DNA of 64,000 bases from Microvelia longipes (GCA_018340805.1 JACMZG010000008.1:19327096-19391095); one strand, 5' to 3'. Positions 1-11,225 are shown, counted from the first letter of the stretch. Made by a program: numbers and translations. The notes: generated by a model not told the origin, from the sequence alone.

Positions 1-111
1 ACGGGAAATAGGCTTCATTTATCAACAAATGCGGCTAAATACTGAAAATTTTGGAAAAAAAAATTAAAAAAGTTTGTGGTGATCCAACGTTCTAGATATT
101 CGACCGCGCCT

Positions 112-540
112 TATATTATTGTGCGAGAGACACCTAGGAAATGTATCAAGCAAAATGCAATGCTAAATCTGGGAACTGTTCCATCATTCGACATTCGTAT
201 CATTGATGGCTCGACATAATGTCATGTCCCACTCCGTTTCGCTACGGTCTAACTCATCAGGGGGAAATGTAACAAGCAAAATGCACCAAGAAGAGAGAGC
301 ACCGCTCGTCTCTGATAAATACTTTACATTATTTCTTCGAATTAATTAAAGGTCAGAGTGGGTTCGGCTCTGTCGGCGCCCTGTTGAGTTAGACGTAACG
401 AAAACAGAGTGGGACATGACATTATGTCCGAGCCATCAATAATGACGAATGTCGAATGATGGAACAGTTCCCAGATGGAGCATTGGTATTTTGCTTTGTT
501 TACATTTCCTAGGGTGTCTCTCGCACAATTATATTGTGCC
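112..540. repeat. Fold-back element, about 150-bp inverted arms
   Basis: Bases 112-264 reappear in reverse complement at about 385-540 with only scattered differences. Shared landmarks are GTGCGAGAGACACC, GGAACTGTTCCATCATTCG and ATAATGTCATGTCCCACTC. The short spacer repeats part of the left arm (GGAAATGTAACAAGCAAAATG). No coding sequence is seen in the arms, so this looks like a non-autonomous fold-back or MITE-like element. The superfamily is not recognised. Confidence 0.75.
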
Positions 541-1397
541 AAACTATTCATGTTTTTGCAAAAACTCGGTATTATCAAATGATAGATATATTTATATCTT
601 ATATTTTGTATGCTTTCTGGCAACTCAAATGGACGTCTCAAGTCTTAATGCAAATAGAGCTCTACCTCTATCATGCGAAGTACATAGAAATTAATAGTCT
701 CTGATCGTACTCTTAATTATTAAGAGCTGATCTGACACGACTACTATCTTGGTTAAGTCTTCACCATGAAGACTGGTTAGATGTGTTAAGATGACTTTAT
801 ATATCAGCTTGAGTATCAATGTTATAGTATTCAATGCTTGAGTAAGCAAATGTGGCAATATATGAAATTGATATGCTATAGTCTCTTGTGAGTCAATAGC
901 TAGTACTATTAAGCTATCCTATGTAAATATAAATCAATTATGTACAAATTACGTATAAATTAAATTAAAAAACTATGAATTATAATACACAATCTCCAAT
1001 AAAAATTATTATTTTCTTTAACTTGTTTCCTAACTGTAAATAATAAAACATTATAATTAGCGTCATGTATAACAATAGTGATGGTTTTCCAACTTAATAA
1101 TAATAATTAAGGTATACAAGTGATGATAACAATTTAAAATAGTTCTCAACTAAAAACTTGTCCAGTATTCGTAAGAAATATGTATGTCATAAGACTTAGA
1201 TTAATGAATTTAATTTGGATAAAGAGTAATTCGGTTTGTAAATTTTGGTCTAAAACAGCCAAATTTTAATCTGGTTTGCTTGATAATATGATGTCTTAAT
1301 TGTAAAATTTCTTTGACACATAAACAGTTGCCTTAATTTGACGATATCGAGCTAGATCTATAACATAAATAGTATTTTTACTTTTCCTCTTTTATAT
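541..1397. other. AT-rich DNA, no recognised feature
   Basis: AT-rich sequence with frequent stops in all frames. I see no conserved protein, RNA or clear repeat boundary in it. Confidence 0.5.
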
Positions 1398-2236
1398 CGT
1401 AGGTATGTAGGAAAAGTATTGTCTTTGCAAAAAAAATCCGGAATTACCTCTTTCAGGTGTTTTTAAGGCCTCCTGAGTGGTTATCTCAATGTTGTTTTTC
1501 TGTATGTGTGTCTGCATGAGTGTGTTTGTGTGTTTGTCTCTGTTAGTATCATCATTTATGCTAGATTAGTTAGTTGATTTTTTTACAAAAATCAGTCTAC
1601 CGTTGCAGTTGTGCTATTCGGAAAATAATTTTATTATTACGTCATTAACCCACAATAATGACTCAGCGAAAATTACGAAAAATCATAAAACGCGGAAAAA
1701 TGATGCGATCGGATTGAGATTTGGCACGCATGTGACTAAAGATTATGTAGTATATACCACATAATCAATATACTTACATAATCTTTGCATGTGACTATGT
1801 ATAAGACAACATATGTGCCAAGTTTCATCTCATTGTCAGCATTAGTTAATTGTATATTGAATGTGCACAAGTCATTTTTTTAAAAAATGGGAAATGGACC
1901 AATTGAGTTGAATTTGGTACAAGTGTATACCATTACTAAATAAATAAGTACACTTTGTTTCGTTTTAATACGACAAGTAAATCCATGGTTTTTGTTGGAT
2001 CAAAAAAATTAAGCAGCATTAAACGTGGTCAGTGCTGTATGGGTGACCGCTGAGAATGTAACGGATGCGCAATTCCTATCTGAGGACGGGCAAACCAAGT
2101 CCGAAGACATTTTGCAGTATAAATGTTCCTAATTTCTGATGACGAGCGAAGCGAGTCCGTAGCAGGAAGGATGAGCGTAGCGAGCCGATGTAATGAGGAA
2201 AAGTTTCGAGGTACCCCGTACCCGATTTTTTTCATT
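1398..2236 (+). repeat. Dispersed SINE-like repeat with 5S-like segment, copy A
   Basis: The left part (GTAGGTATGTAGGAAAAG, then a TGTGTGTCTG-rich stretch) and the middle (ATGACTCAGCGAAAATTACG, GATTGAGATTTGGCACGC) recur at 24672-25215 and inverted at 29047-29815. A 5S rRNA-like segment follows at 1997-2057. The tail carries GACGAGCGAAGCGAGTCCG and ends near GGTACCCCGTACCCGATTTT. No long reading frame is present. It is non-coding and probably retrotransposed. Partial copies lacking the 5S segment occur elsewhere in the window. Confidence 0.75.
1997..2057 (+). other. 5S rRNA-derived internal segment in repeat copy A
   Basis: The run GGATC...TTAAGCAGCAT...GTGGTCAGTGCTGTATGGGTGACCGCTGAGAA matches, in order, the 5S rRNA region holding the internal promoter (box A around GTTAAGCA, box C around TTAGTGCTTGGATGGGTGACCG). 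This is the family signature of 5S-derived (SINE3-type) heads. Only about 60 nt are present, so it is not an intact 5S gene. That it recruits TFIIIA and Pol III is an inference. Confidence 0.65.
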
Positions 2237-3204
2237 TTATACGGACAATATTTTAATAAGAGAGCATGGATCCACAGTGGAATTATATTTTTGGATTCTG
2301 TCGAGTAACACCTGAGAGGTTACTTGACAAGTAAATAAAACGTCTTGTGCTCTAGAAATTATAATTTATGTTATTGTCGCTATGTTTATATCATTTAATT
2401 GTAATTAAATAACTCAATTCACTGAATTGTAACTTAATTGTAACAATCACTCATACGTATATTTTGTTTATACATTTCATTTCTGCAAAATATAATTGAA
2501 CATCTATCAATAATACTAATTGTACTTTTTAAACTAGTTTTGTTTAGATAAATCTATTTGTAAATATTATAAGTGCCAGTTCTAATTAGCGTTAATATGT
2601 AACGAGAAAGTTACAGTGTATGCTCCTCTCTCACTTGTATAAATCCCTGTTTCATTTTCATGTTTTGTTAAAATATATATAAAATTTAAATGACTTGTTT
2701 TCTTGTTCAAATTTATACACACCTTAAACATGTACGTCAAACACATAAAATATGTTTTCAAAAACATATACGGGGGTGGGTGATAAATGAAACCAACTAC
2801 AGGAAAAAAATCTAAAAATTTAAGTTAAAAAGATATAATTTATTGCTCTATTATTTTTTCGCCATGGGGTAGTAAATATTTCCAAAAACTGAACTTGTCA
2901 ATCAAAAAGTCTCTAAAGGGCATAACTATAATATCAACCCTCCTTCCTGCTTTATATTTCTATATCCTGGTGATGCTGGATACTCAATGAGTTATTTATC
3001 TCTCCCAGTATGACTGGCAAATATCGTCCACTGTGCTCGTGTTATAACAACCATCGCTGTGGATATCCTGGTCTCGATAACCCTCTCTGATTACATATTA
3101 TACTTGAAGTGTTCCGATTGGTAAAAGTATTTTTATCTTTAGAGAATTATTTCCAAAAAGAACAATTGAGCTTATGAATTGAAATTGGGGTCGAAAGAAG
3201 AGGT
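2237..3204. other. AT-rich DNA, no recognised feature
   Basis: Low-complexity AT-rich sequence. Short frames at 2582-2767 have no recognisable homology or gene context. Confidence 0.5.
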
Positions 3205-3236
3205 AGTATATATTATATATATATTATATATATATA

Positions 3237-3299
<63 letters not shown>
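3205..3299. repeat. (TA)n microsatellite
   Basis: About 95 bp of almost pure TA dinucleotide with a few ATT interruptions. Reading frames across it are only runs of Tyr and Ile. Confidence 0.95.
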
Positions 3300-3303
<4 letters not shown>

Positions 3304-4317
3304 AGATTTTGTTCTATCAAACAAGATATATATTCTATATCTCGAACACTTTTTCGAATTTGAATGAACCTTGGTACAAAAATCAACCTTATTATTACTA
3401 TCTGAAACCATATTATATGAAACAGCTTAAAGTTACTTCACCTCGTAAACTGATTGCATTGTGCTGTAATTAAATGCCTCTAACCACCCCTCTAAACTTA
3501 ACACATAAGACGTGCACATAGCACAGCTAACGCATGCGCTGTGTAAGCTATTCACATCAACTTATTCAACGGACTAATACAGGTAGCGCTGAGGCGGAAA
3601 AACTCCCTCAGCACCGACGTTGCGTAGCGTCCAATAGGCCAAAGGCCTCTTATTTTTTTTTTTAAATAAAAGAAAAGTAGAAATTTTAGAATCAAACCCT
3701 CTATGATTTTGGTTGGTAAGCATGCTTGTGAAAAATATTATTAATGCTATATGAGAGCGTAAGAAAGATCTATATTAAGACGTTAGGGTGTGTTTCCAAA
3801 ATGGCGTCTTACATAAAGGCTTGAGAAGTCAATATAAAACTTGAGAACCAAGTACTTTTAATTATATCCCACTAAATTATGCAAAGGAGGGGAATATTAA
3901 GAATATTGTTCTGTAGAGGCGGCGGAGCAGCGAGGGGTGTAATTAAAGACCAAGTTTTGCTTTCCAACAAACTTCATTATAAAAGACTTTGTGCTCTCTG
4001 TATAAGAAGAGTTTAATTTAATAAAGCCCGGGGTAGAGGGCGTTGCAGTTGATTTAGAACTCCGGGTTAACATATCAACTCCTACATTTATCTCATTTTT
4101 ACATCACCTCTTATTTCAATTTATAATTAAATAATATGAGCTCGTCTCTCTGGTTCAAAAATACTTTACTCTTTAAAAATACTGAGATTAACTCATTAGG
4201 TTTCCCTCATTTTATTTTAAACATCCATATCATTTCAGCTTAGGCTGAGATAATGACTTTGATAAAGGATTGGTTTAATGGTTATTATATATTTCCAAAA
4301 TAAACATAAATAATAAA
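3300..4317. other. No recognised feature
   Basis: Unique-looking sequence with stops in all frames. I see no gene, RNA or clear repeat. Confidence 0.45.
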
Positions 4318-4735
4318 ATGAAAAGTCTCTCCACAAAATAAAAACTTTATTGGCAAAGCGCTTTCAACCTAGCTAGAGGCCATCATCAGTGCAAACATAA
4401 CAAACAAGTAACAATAGAATAAATAAATATCTAATATCTAAAGCTAAATCATAGACTCACTCGCCTTTTATTTCTCCAACGGTATATATGTTTTATTTTA
4501 CCTTTTTTCATATGTATTTTATTGTACCTTTTTCTTTTAATCTAATTTTTTAGCCCATCAGTTACCTTTTTATTTTGTTACCTTCTTATTTTACATTTTT
4601 TATTTTTTGTCATATCTTTTATTTATTCTATTGTTACTTGTTTGTTAGGTTTTGAACTGATGATGGCCTCTAGCTAGGTTGAAAGTGCTTTGCCAATAAA
4701 GTTTTATTTTGTGGAGAGACTTTTCATTTAATTAT
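4318..4735. repeat. Short fold-back element with hammerhead-like core (PLE-related)
   Basis: Inverted arms of about 115 bp (about 4318-4435 and 4615-4735) share AAAAGTCTCTCCACAAAATA, GCTTTCAACCTAGCTAGAGG and CATCATCAGT. The right arm reads CTGATGA (4657-4663), a short hairpin CCT-ctagct-AGG, then GAAA (4681-4684), the order of a hammerhead ribozyme core. The downstream text (AATAAAGTTTTATTTTGTGG) resembles the ends of the 61980-62966 element, which encodes a PLE-type GIY-YIG domain. The arms enclose no coding sequence. PLE assignment is by resemblance. Confidence 0.65.
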
Positions 4736-5240
4736 TTATGATGTACTCCATTAACGCTCATTCTTAAGATGCAAAATAACCATGTTCTTGGCATTGGTAG
4801 AGAACTCAAATAATTATACTTATTGGTATATTGTGTTACTTCTTGCTAGGGTTTGGTTTATTAGGGTACTTGAACCGAATCGGATGATGTGATGAAGATA
4901 TTTGTTGTAATAAATTAAACATTGGACAGTTTTGCTGGTAAGCATATGATGTTACTATGTTTCTATTTTGCCATAGGCCTACGCAGGATTTTTTTCAGGT
5001 TGAGTCAAAGCTGCCAAGTTTAGTAATCAATAATGTGCTGTAGGTTTAGTTCTCAGCACACTTTGACAAAAGTCAAAGATAGGAGTCCAGCAAACCACAG
5101 GAGTGGGGATTTGCGAAACTAAATAGTCATATATTGACAAAACTTATGTAATATTTTATTTACTGTGCATAAATAAATATTTTATTTATTTAATAATAAA
5201 TGTTTGAATGAATTCGCGAATTGTTAACACAATAAAATAA
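4736..5240. other. No recognised feature
   Basis: AT-rich spacer between the fold-back element and the motif array. No gene seen. Confidence 0.4.
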
Positions 5241-5790
5241 TGTTTTATCAACCTAGCAAGCAAAGCAAGCCTCTATTACTGAACATAATTTTCAATTTCA
5301 ACATTCTAGCAAGCAAAGCATGCTCCTTTTAAATCTTTTAATAACAATGTTGTGAGCGATGTGAGCCTCTTTTCCGACATTCACACATTAATTATAGCAA
5401 ACTATCGCGAAAAACAAATCTCCTTTAAGGTACATACTATATATTTTAGCAATTAGAGTGAAGCGAGTTTATTTTTTGACATTCACACATATCTACAGCT
5501 ATCTAGCGAGCCCTTTTTTAATGTCCCTAAAATTATATCTGAGCACTTTTGCAAGCGAACCGAGCCTCATTGCATACATTGACAAACATAAACATAGCAA
5601 TCTAGCGAATGAAGCAAGCTCTTTTTTTAATGTACCTAATAGGTATGATATTTTAGCATTTTGCGAGTGAAGCGAGCCTCTTTTGCTTATTGCGAGCTAA
5701 GCGAGCCTTTTTTATTTTTTAGATCCAAGCAATCCATGTTTATTTATTAAATTATTTTTTCCACCTATTTAGCCAGCACAGCGAGCTACT
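5241..5790 (+). repeat. Degenerate array of a GCGAGCGAAGCGAGC motif
   Basis: At least nine variants of TAGCGAGCGAAGCGAGCCTC recur at irregular spacings of roughly 45-60 nt, separated by T-rich spacers (near 5254, 5307, 5351, 5455, 5551, 5603, 5663, 5690 and 5771). The same motif lies in the tails of the 5S-containing repeats (about 2140-2190, 25098) and in a second array at 26541-27510. The frame over 5458-5670 is a by-product of the repeat. Confidence 0.7.
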
Positions 5791-7734
5791 TGTTAATTAA
5801 TTAATACTTTAATTATACTTAATTTTTTTAATGAAGTTATAATTATGGAAAAATGCGAAATATTTAGTATCAAATTTATAATAATTTGTTGTGCGAGTCA
5901 AGAGGGTTTTGTTATGATATAAATATGATATAATTTTTTAGGGGGGGGGGGGGTCAAGTGACCCGTTTGACCCCCCTGAGGACGCCCATGTGTCTTGGTA
6001 CTTTCTGATGTAGATGTATATAATGAGCAAAAAATGTGAAAATTGAAATGTAAATTAAGTCTATGAATTTTATTAGGTTAAAGAATTTAGCAGTGGTGAA
6101 GAAACTTTTAATTTTGACAATTTTAAATTAATTTTAGCAAAGAACCTTTCCTTCTTGGTTGTTACTAATATTTTATTCTATGAAAATGGAAATTCTTTTA
6201 ATATTAAAACACTGTACTAACTTTGCTGTATTTCTGATTGAAATGTCTATATTTTGGATTTGGATCATAAATACGGCCAGAGCGACAGTTGGGTTAGAAA
6301 CTGACTGTAAAGGGTTTAATGACGATGTCCAGGAATGTCCGGCTATATATGAGTCATCAAACTTAAAATATTTCCTCAGTAATGACTATTTATTTAACTT
6401 TATAAGTTGTAAAAATAAATTCTATATTTATAAATATTAGTGAGATCAAATTACATCTACAAAATATAATTTGAGACAAGATCTTTCCCACGAGGCACTG
6501 ACAACAACTGTCCTTTCGTTCGGTCAAAAAATTATTTGTTTTTTCGAGTCGGAGTTCCAAAAAGAAGTGGACCCGAAGTATTTTATTGGATCAGATAGTG
6601 GCGAGGAAGATTTTTGTCAAGGCCGATGGGATTTATGTGGGAATGGTACTAGCACACGGGGTTCTCTGATGTGGTACCGACCTGCCCCTACTCCTCCCCA
6701 CCCCCGACACGTTCTGTCATTAGCTTAAAGCATTCGCATGTTACTCTACTTCTGGTCTTGACTTTGGCGGCACTTTTTTATACCAAGAAAACTTTAAATG
6801 ACTTTTAAGCACTTAAAATAAATTAAATAAAGAAAAAGAGAAGAAGTAAATTATTTTGATGAGTGTTTTAGCCTAGAGACTATCAAATGGTTTATAACAA
6901 TTAAAAATATAAATACAGTTCTTAAAGCGGTATATACCCTAGAGGGAGAAATATCGGCTTGGGGTGGAGCGATCCCCGTCTAGCTTACTACCAACTATAG
7001 CAACCTTTCCACTCTCTCTTTCAATTACAATTTTAATTCCTTTAATTCGGAAAATTGTGCCAATGCTGCTTATTTATTTTGCATGCATTATTGACTGACT
7101 ATTTATTACAAAGTGCCTATCAGAATTTTCCATTATCGGTACAATGTATATAAACGCTAGTTTACCGAGGGCTGAAAAAGTAACATGAGAAATCAGTCAA
7201 AGATGTCTTCATATTAACATGCATAATAAATGACATCAACCCTTTACTTTGTTTATATTGGGCCTGAGCTTAAGGTCTTTTTATATACTTTTTATCAATA
7301 TTAAGGATCACGACTAATATTTATAGATGAATATAAGGCGCTAGGAGTAAAACTTAGATTCATGTTTTCTTAGGAAAATCTCTAAAAAGAAGTAAAGAGA
7401 GCTAGAAGTCACTAAATTCTAACTAATGTTGACTCGAGCTATAGCACAAATAGCTTCTTATGACCAAACCTAGGGCAGCCATGAGCTTGTATTTTTATTT
7501 ACTTCTATTTCTCGTTTATTAATTATGTATATACGAAAAAGTATTGCGTTTACCCCTAAGAATCCACAAGAAGATTTCATCTGTTTCAGGCACTTTATAA
7601 CTTTCTAAAAAATTTCAGCAAATTTCAAAGGAACACTGTGCTCATGAAGTTGGGTTCATAGAGGGAGATGATTTTTCTTGAAAGAGGTACCATGCTGATT
7701 AATAATATACCAACTTCAATATAGATTTAGTTCC
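5791..7734. other. No recognised gene; poly-G run and short unsupported frames
   Basis: Contains a poly-G run (about 5941-5954). Frames at 6159-6440 and 6471-6728 have acidic patches but match no family I know and lack gene context. They could be decayed transposon coding. Confidence 0.4.
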
Positions 7735-7958
7735 TAGACGTTTCTTTGGCACTCGATAACTTTTGAACGCACTTTTTGGATCTGAATGAAACTTGGTACA
7801 AAAGTTACCCTTCATAAATGTCCAAAACCGAATTGTTTTTAAAATGTTTATAACGTCATTAACCAACATTAATGACTCAGCAAAGAATTTAAAAAATCCA
7901 AAAACCTCAAAACATATTATGGTGCTGATTTTAATAAACATTGATACTAAGCATGCTT
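7735..7958 (+). repeat. Fragment of the 1398-type dispersed repeat
   Basis: CCTAGACGTTTCTTTGGCAC, GAATGAAACTTGGTACAAAA and the AACGTCATTAACC / AATGACTCAGC pair recur at 40440-41040 (inverted), 44441-45000 and in the 5S-containing copies. Non-coding. Confidence 0.6.
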
Positions 7959-8545
7959 TTTTTTTATTTTTATTTTTTGAATAATACAACAACAATTGTG
8001 ATTGTTACAAGTATTAGAGTTAGCACAGTTTTAATGGATTTGGTGCGCTTGATAGAGAAACAATCCAGTGATTGCACAGGCGGGAGTTGAAATAGAAAAT
8101 AAATAGTGAAAATTATATCACTATTGAAATGTAAGAGATAGGAATATTAAAGAACAGATTTGGAATAAATAAAATGTTAAAATAAATGAGTAAATAAAAT
8201 GTAGTAGTAAGATAATTAGATAATTTATGTTGAGTTTATAGAAATAACTGGTCTCGAGGCCACTGCCTCCTCAGGCGTCTCATAGGATTTCAGGAAGAGT
8301 ATTAGAGAATAGAGTTTTTACAAGAGGATTCGGATGATCGATTATGGAATCATGGAAGCGTTATACGGGATATACAAAGATCTCGACAAATGGAACATTA
8401 AGGTCGTTGTGGAGAGAAGGTTTGATACATAGAAAGGAGCATTTGTAATGGTTCGAAGATTTTAGATTGCAGGACTTGGAGACGATTGGAGTTAGAACGC
8501 TTGGTGCAACCCCACATTTTTATGACCCGTTTTAATATGACATTA
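7959..8545 (-). mobile_element. Jockey-like LINE, 5'-truncated 3' end with broken ORF2
   Basis: Read on the minus strand from about 8535, three frames joined by indels spell a Jockey-type reverse-transcriptase C-terminus: WGCTKRSNSNRLQVLQSKIF, then HNDLNVPFVEIF, then FHDSIIDHPNPLVKTLF. The order WG-x-(K)-S-N, LQ-x-K, H-x-DL-x-(V/I)-P-x-V-x-E and HPN is typical of the last 100 residues of these ORF2 proteins. A 3' UTR follows and ends in an A-rich tail near 7959-7980. Two frameshifts and an internal stop make it a dead copy. A second fragment of the same 3' end lies at 12131-12260. Confidence 0.65.
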
Positions 8546-8703
8546 TAGATCCGAAGTTTGTTGCTCAATGTTAATTGGACCTACGATCTAAAAGACGTGA
8601 CAGGAACTTGAAACATCGTGATACGTCAGTCCGTTTTGTTTATGTTGCCAATTTAACGTCTGTCAAGGTTAAGGCCAAGGTATCGGACACTAGGATTGAG
8701 GTA

Positions 8704-8763
8704 TCGCTTCTCGCCTTTTGGCTAAGATCAAAGTGTAGTATCTGTTCTTATCAGCTTAAAAAC
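8704..8763 (+). pseudogene. U2 snRNA 5' fragment (truncated)
   Basis: The run ATCGCTTCTCGCCTTTTGG followed by CTAAGATCAAAGTGTAGTAT and CTGTTCTTATCAGCTTAA matches the 5' end of U2 snRNA, including the branch-point-recognition GTAGTA. It lacks one G in the CTCGGCC stretch and has one extra A. The match stops after about 60 nt, so the Sm site and later stem-loops are missing, and the sequence runs into the dispersed repeat family. This is either a truncated U2 retropseudogene or the head of a U2-related SINE. It is not a working snRNA gene. Confidence 0.8.
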
Positions 8764-8779
8764 ATTCTAAAACATAAAT

Positions 8780-9100
8780 TCAAATTAATTATCAGCTTTA
8801 ATTGCTATTTTATCGTTTGAAATATATACTTTTATGTAAACAAATCACGTTTTTCGACTAATTTATTGGGAAATTCGCTTGCAATGTGGTTATACCGCTT
8901 CCAAAACAACTATACGACGAATCTACAGGACAACAACCACAAAAGTCGTGCGGACGCAGGATCGTTACATGGAAGTGGCCCCCGATCTTGAGGCTACTAA
9001 GCGACCATGAGGTCGAAGGCCTCTTGTTATTATGCTGTATTTTTGCCTATGTCGAGCATAACTCCAGCTGTGTTTGTGCTAGAGAGTTATAACTCGGTAC
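8780..9100 (+). repeat. Fragment of dispersed repeat family joined to the U2 piece
   Basis: TTATCAGCTTTAATTGC, then GTAAACAAATCACGTTTTTC and GGGAAATTCGCTTGC, match the segments near 11880-11950 and 44700-44880. No coding sequence supported. Confidence 0.55.
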
Positions 9101-9309
9101 AATATTCAGATTTGAGGTCTAAATGTTCTGTTCAGTAGATCAATGAAATTCTGAGGTCAATCGTAGTTATATGCAGTTAAAGTTATATCCCCCTAGATAT
9201 TGGATCACCATTGTCCAAGTCCAATGTTGGAAATTAGAAATTTAATGTTGGATTACTTGTGGAGTATAGCGAGAATGAAGTAATACCACTTTATGCTTTT
9301 GGTAATCAT

Positions 9310-9385
9310 AAGATTTTGAAGACATGCAAAGCGATTCCGATGTAGTAAGGAAAAGTGCTGAGGTACCTTGCACCCAATATCTTTT
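9310..9385 (+). repeat. Tail fragment of the 5S-containing repeat
   Basis: GAAGACATGCAAAGCGATTCCGATG... and AGGAAAAGTGCTGAGGTACC match the ends of copies A and B. The 5S-like segment is absent. Confidence 0.5.
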
Positions 9386-10494
9386 ATCGTTAGGTATAAT
9401 ATTTCCTCGTTATGGCTAATGCCTGTAGCAGCTGGTTGGTAAATTAAGTTAAATTTTTAATCTAACAACGGTTAAGCTTTAGTATTCAATAACTAGTCCG
9501 TACTAACTTTCGACTTTATGGAGGCCTATGAGGATCGCATCCCGAGTTAAACTCTCAGATTATATAAGATTATTGTTTAAATACATCATTGCTATATACC
9601 TCATTATTAATCTTCAAACGTACCAGTTGTATCTACATTTACCACCTGAGGTCGGGTAAATGTTCCCGCGGGGGTTATCCCAGATGAGCAACGAAGCTCT
9701 AAATTGGCATTATTAATGTTGATCAAAGAAGTACTACTCATTGACGTACCCTGTACGTCAATCAGTGGTAGTCGCAGTGCCTTTTGATGGACAAGTTTAA
9801 AGTCATCTTTTCTTAAAGATAATAAAATAAATCTCTTATCAATTGTTAACTTAAAGCAGTGAATCATTTTTAATTACAATCCCGGTTAATTCTCTGAAAG
9901 CGGCTGCAATAAATAATGCCAGCACAAGATGTTTTGTTTCATTTTATCTCAACACTTCAAAATATTTAACGAGTGAATTAAAGATGAAAAGAAGTCGCCA
10001 TTCTCGAGTCGGCTCGTCTTTCATCTCACCCCAACAATCACAAACCTTCTTTTTCATTACTTTCTTCTCAACATGTCATATGGAAAGTGTTGAGATAAAT
10101 CTATGGATATTGATTGGTTATTTTCACCGTAAAATAAAATTAAATTAATTAAAAAATGTCTAAACAGAGACGGCAAATGCGGACTCAAATAGAGGAAAGT
10201 AATTTTGAAAATATAATCCATAAAATATGGAAGTGAAGACAAAAAAAAATCTCTCTTAATTATTAGAATAATTAAGTGAACTTGTATCAGCACATCACAA
10301 AAAAGATTAATTGTTTAATAAGTGCCAAAAAGGTAATCGAATAATTCAATGATTAAATTAATGAAAATTCTTGTTTACGTCTACTGAAGCTTGGAAAAAC
10401 TGGGATTGATGGCTTATAATATAAAATAAGTTTCCGAAATATCGAAAAAAGAAAATTCACAGTAATTTTATAATAAGTGAAAAAGTAATTGTCG
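9386..10494. other. No recognised gene; one compositionally odd frame
   Basis: Mostly AT-rich. A minus-strand frame at 9607-9867 has a more coding-like composition in its C-terminal half (for example SSGITPAGTFTRPQVV), but I recognise no family and no splice context. Confidence 0.35.
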
Positions 10495-11225
10495 TTATCT
10501 AACGTCGTAGTCCAAGAGCCGAACCTGAAAACATGTGACTTATTTTGTACTACTTTAAACCATCTTTTTCTGAAAATATACCTTAAGTTATGAAGAAAAA
10601 ACAAAGTCTGCCGATCCAGAGTAGAGCCCTTCATATGATTGCGCATGCTCAACATTTTAGAAAATCGCACTAATTTTAATTTTCTTGAAATAAGTGGTTC
10701 CCTGTGGGTTGTGTGCAAAACGTGAACATAACATTTTTTAAATACGATAAAATGTCTAATAAAGCGAGTGTTCAATCATCAAAATCGGATAACTATTGCT
10801 AAAGTTATGGCTCTTTCAAAAACACCAGAAAAATTGTTAATTCATGCAAAGTCAGCAAATTTCTTTGAAAAAAAGATCGACTTTTTGTGCATTTTTTAGT
10901 CATTTAACAAATGTTATAACTTTAGTTGTAGTAATCCGATTTTGACGAAAAAAAAATTTCGTTTTATAGTAAATTTTATCAGTTTTAAAAAACTCTTCAT
11001 GTTTTGCACACAACCTACAGAGAACCACTACTTGCAAGAAAACGGGAATTTGTGCGATTTTCTAATATTTTGAGCGAGCGCATTCATATGAAGGGCTCCA
11101 TACTCTGGATAGGCAGACTATGCTTTTTCTTCATAAATTAAGGTATATTTTCAGAAAATTTTTGTTAGAAGTAGTACAAAATGAGTCACATTTTCTAGGG
11201 CCTGGCTCTTGGACTATCATTAAAA
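10495..11225. repeat. Fold-back element, about 290-bp arms
   Basis: Bases about 10495-10800 are repeated inverted at about 10930-11225. Shared blocks include TAGTCCAAGAGCC, TTTTGTACTACTT, CTGAAAATATACCTTAA and GAGCCCTTCATATG, with an AT-rich centre near 10865. The long minus frame at 10353-10775 lies largely in the left arm, and its counterpart in the right arm carries indels, so it is not a maintained gene. Superfamily not recognised. Confidence 0.75.

Noticed and set aside
1997..2057. A functional 5S rRNA gene
   Set aside because: Only about 60 nt of the promoter-bearing half match and it lies inside a repeat.
3172..3411. Tyr/Ile-rich frames (also 40911-41303 and 52139-52483)
   Set aside because: Translation of TA and CA microsatellites; no gene evidence.
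5241..5790. CRISPR-like pattern of repeats and spacers
   Set aside because: Repeat spacing is irregular, the motif is degenerate, the genome is eukaryotic and no cas genes are present.
8704..8763. A functional U2 snRNA gene
   Set aside because: Only the first 60 nt match; the Sm site and later stem-loops are missing and no proximal promoter element was recognised.
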